Below are positions 5,481 to 5,646 of a stretch of 5,646 nt of DNA, piece by piece. Both the position numbers and the translations under genes were made by a program. This DNA is from Nitrososphaeria archaeon (lineage in GTDB: Archaea > Thermoproteota > Nitrososphaeria > Conexivisphaerales > UBA164). The stretch's first letter is position 1; the number at the start of each line of letters is the position of its first letter. The notes below the pieces were generated by a model. That model did no database searches and had not been told where the DNA came from. It saw nothing but the letters and a program-made list of their open reading frames with translations. The stretch covers positions 1 through 5,646 of the forward strand of contig JARVJW010000049.1 in assembly GCA_029775955.1 (NCBI GenBank). The letters run 5' to 3'.

Positions 5481-5646
5481 CGTGCTAATATAGTCAAACA
5501 TCTTTGGTTGGGAATCATGAACCGTATTCTCCTCGGGACAGAGGCTACGAATTGCAAGCTATGTGTTTTAAATTATTTTATTACCAAAGTCACTCCAATC
5601 AAGTGCTTGACGCCAAAGACCATAACAAGAAAGGCACTCAGGAAGG
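5481..5646. other. Right-edge sequence with no confident gene
   Basis: A plus-strand frame is open from 5469 to the window end, with an ATG at 5517 and a TATA-like CTAATATAG at 5485-5493, about 28 bp before it. Its 43 visible codons (MNRILLGTEATNCKLC and onward) match no family I know. The opposite strand also has an open frame from the edge to a TAA at 5570-5568 (25 codons, ending SDFGNKII). At most one is likely to be real, and the window ends too soon to choose. A short hairpin-forming CCTC/GAGG (5531-5544) is the only other structure seen. Confidence 0.25.

Noticed and set aside
5568..5645. Minus-strand 25-codon open end (ending SDFGNKII, stop TAA) entering from the right edge
   Set aside because: Too short to separate from chance, and two other frames over the same bases are also open.
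1..5646. CRISPR array, integrase attachment site or defence operon
   Set aside because: No regularly spaced direct repeats, no integrase gene, no direct repeat of the tRNA-Lys 3' end seen, and no cas or known defence genes beyond TnpB.

Overview
The window reads as archaeal, most likely Thermoplasmatota (Thermoplasmatales-like). The grounds are AT-rich DNA with archaeal TATA boxes about 25-30 bp upstream of start codons, almost no Shine-Dalgarno sites (suggesting leaderless mRNAs), a tRNA-Lys gene without an encoded CCA and with its own TATA box, and the types of protein present. The lineage is an inference; no 16S rRNA or other diagnostic marker is in the window.

Layout. Positions 1-930 hold the 3' part of a tnpB gene (IS200/IS605 or IS1341 type), visibly richer in G+C than the rest. 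Its last 90 bases fold into three consecutive hairpins, as expected for the overlapping guide RNA (reRNA/omegaRNA) and right end of such an element. A short, unrecognised membrane protein gene begins 24 bp after the tnpB stop and seems to take its TATA box from the element's terminal palindrome. From 1384 to 1681 there is non-coding, possibly degraded sequence. A tRNA-Lys(CTT) on the minus strand follows, then a HAD-family phosphatase on the minus strand whose stop codon lies inside the tRNA's TATA box. Next is a divergently transcribed MFS transporter. It converges on argF (ornithine carbamoyltransferase, minus strand) with a 4-bp overlap of the two coding regions. argF and the next gene, a DUF62-family S-adenosylmethionine hydrolase (SAM hydroxide adenosyltransferase), start divergently about 44 bp apart around one AT-rich, nearly symmetrical TATA-like element. 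The last 217 bases contain a sequence resembling a degraded IS200/IS605 right end and an uncertain open frame running off the edge.

The genes are mostly single transcription units that alternate in strand, not an operon. argF serves arginine biosynthesis (or citrulline metabolism), the DUF62 protein would remove SAM, the HAD protein is a small-molecule phosphatase, and the MFS protein is an exporter or importer of unknown substrate. No shared pathway is evident. The points most worth following up are the DUF62 protein, in which the catalytic-triad histidine is replaced by aspartate, and the TnpB/reRNA module with its right-end promoter. I did not find a clearly new multi-gene system.
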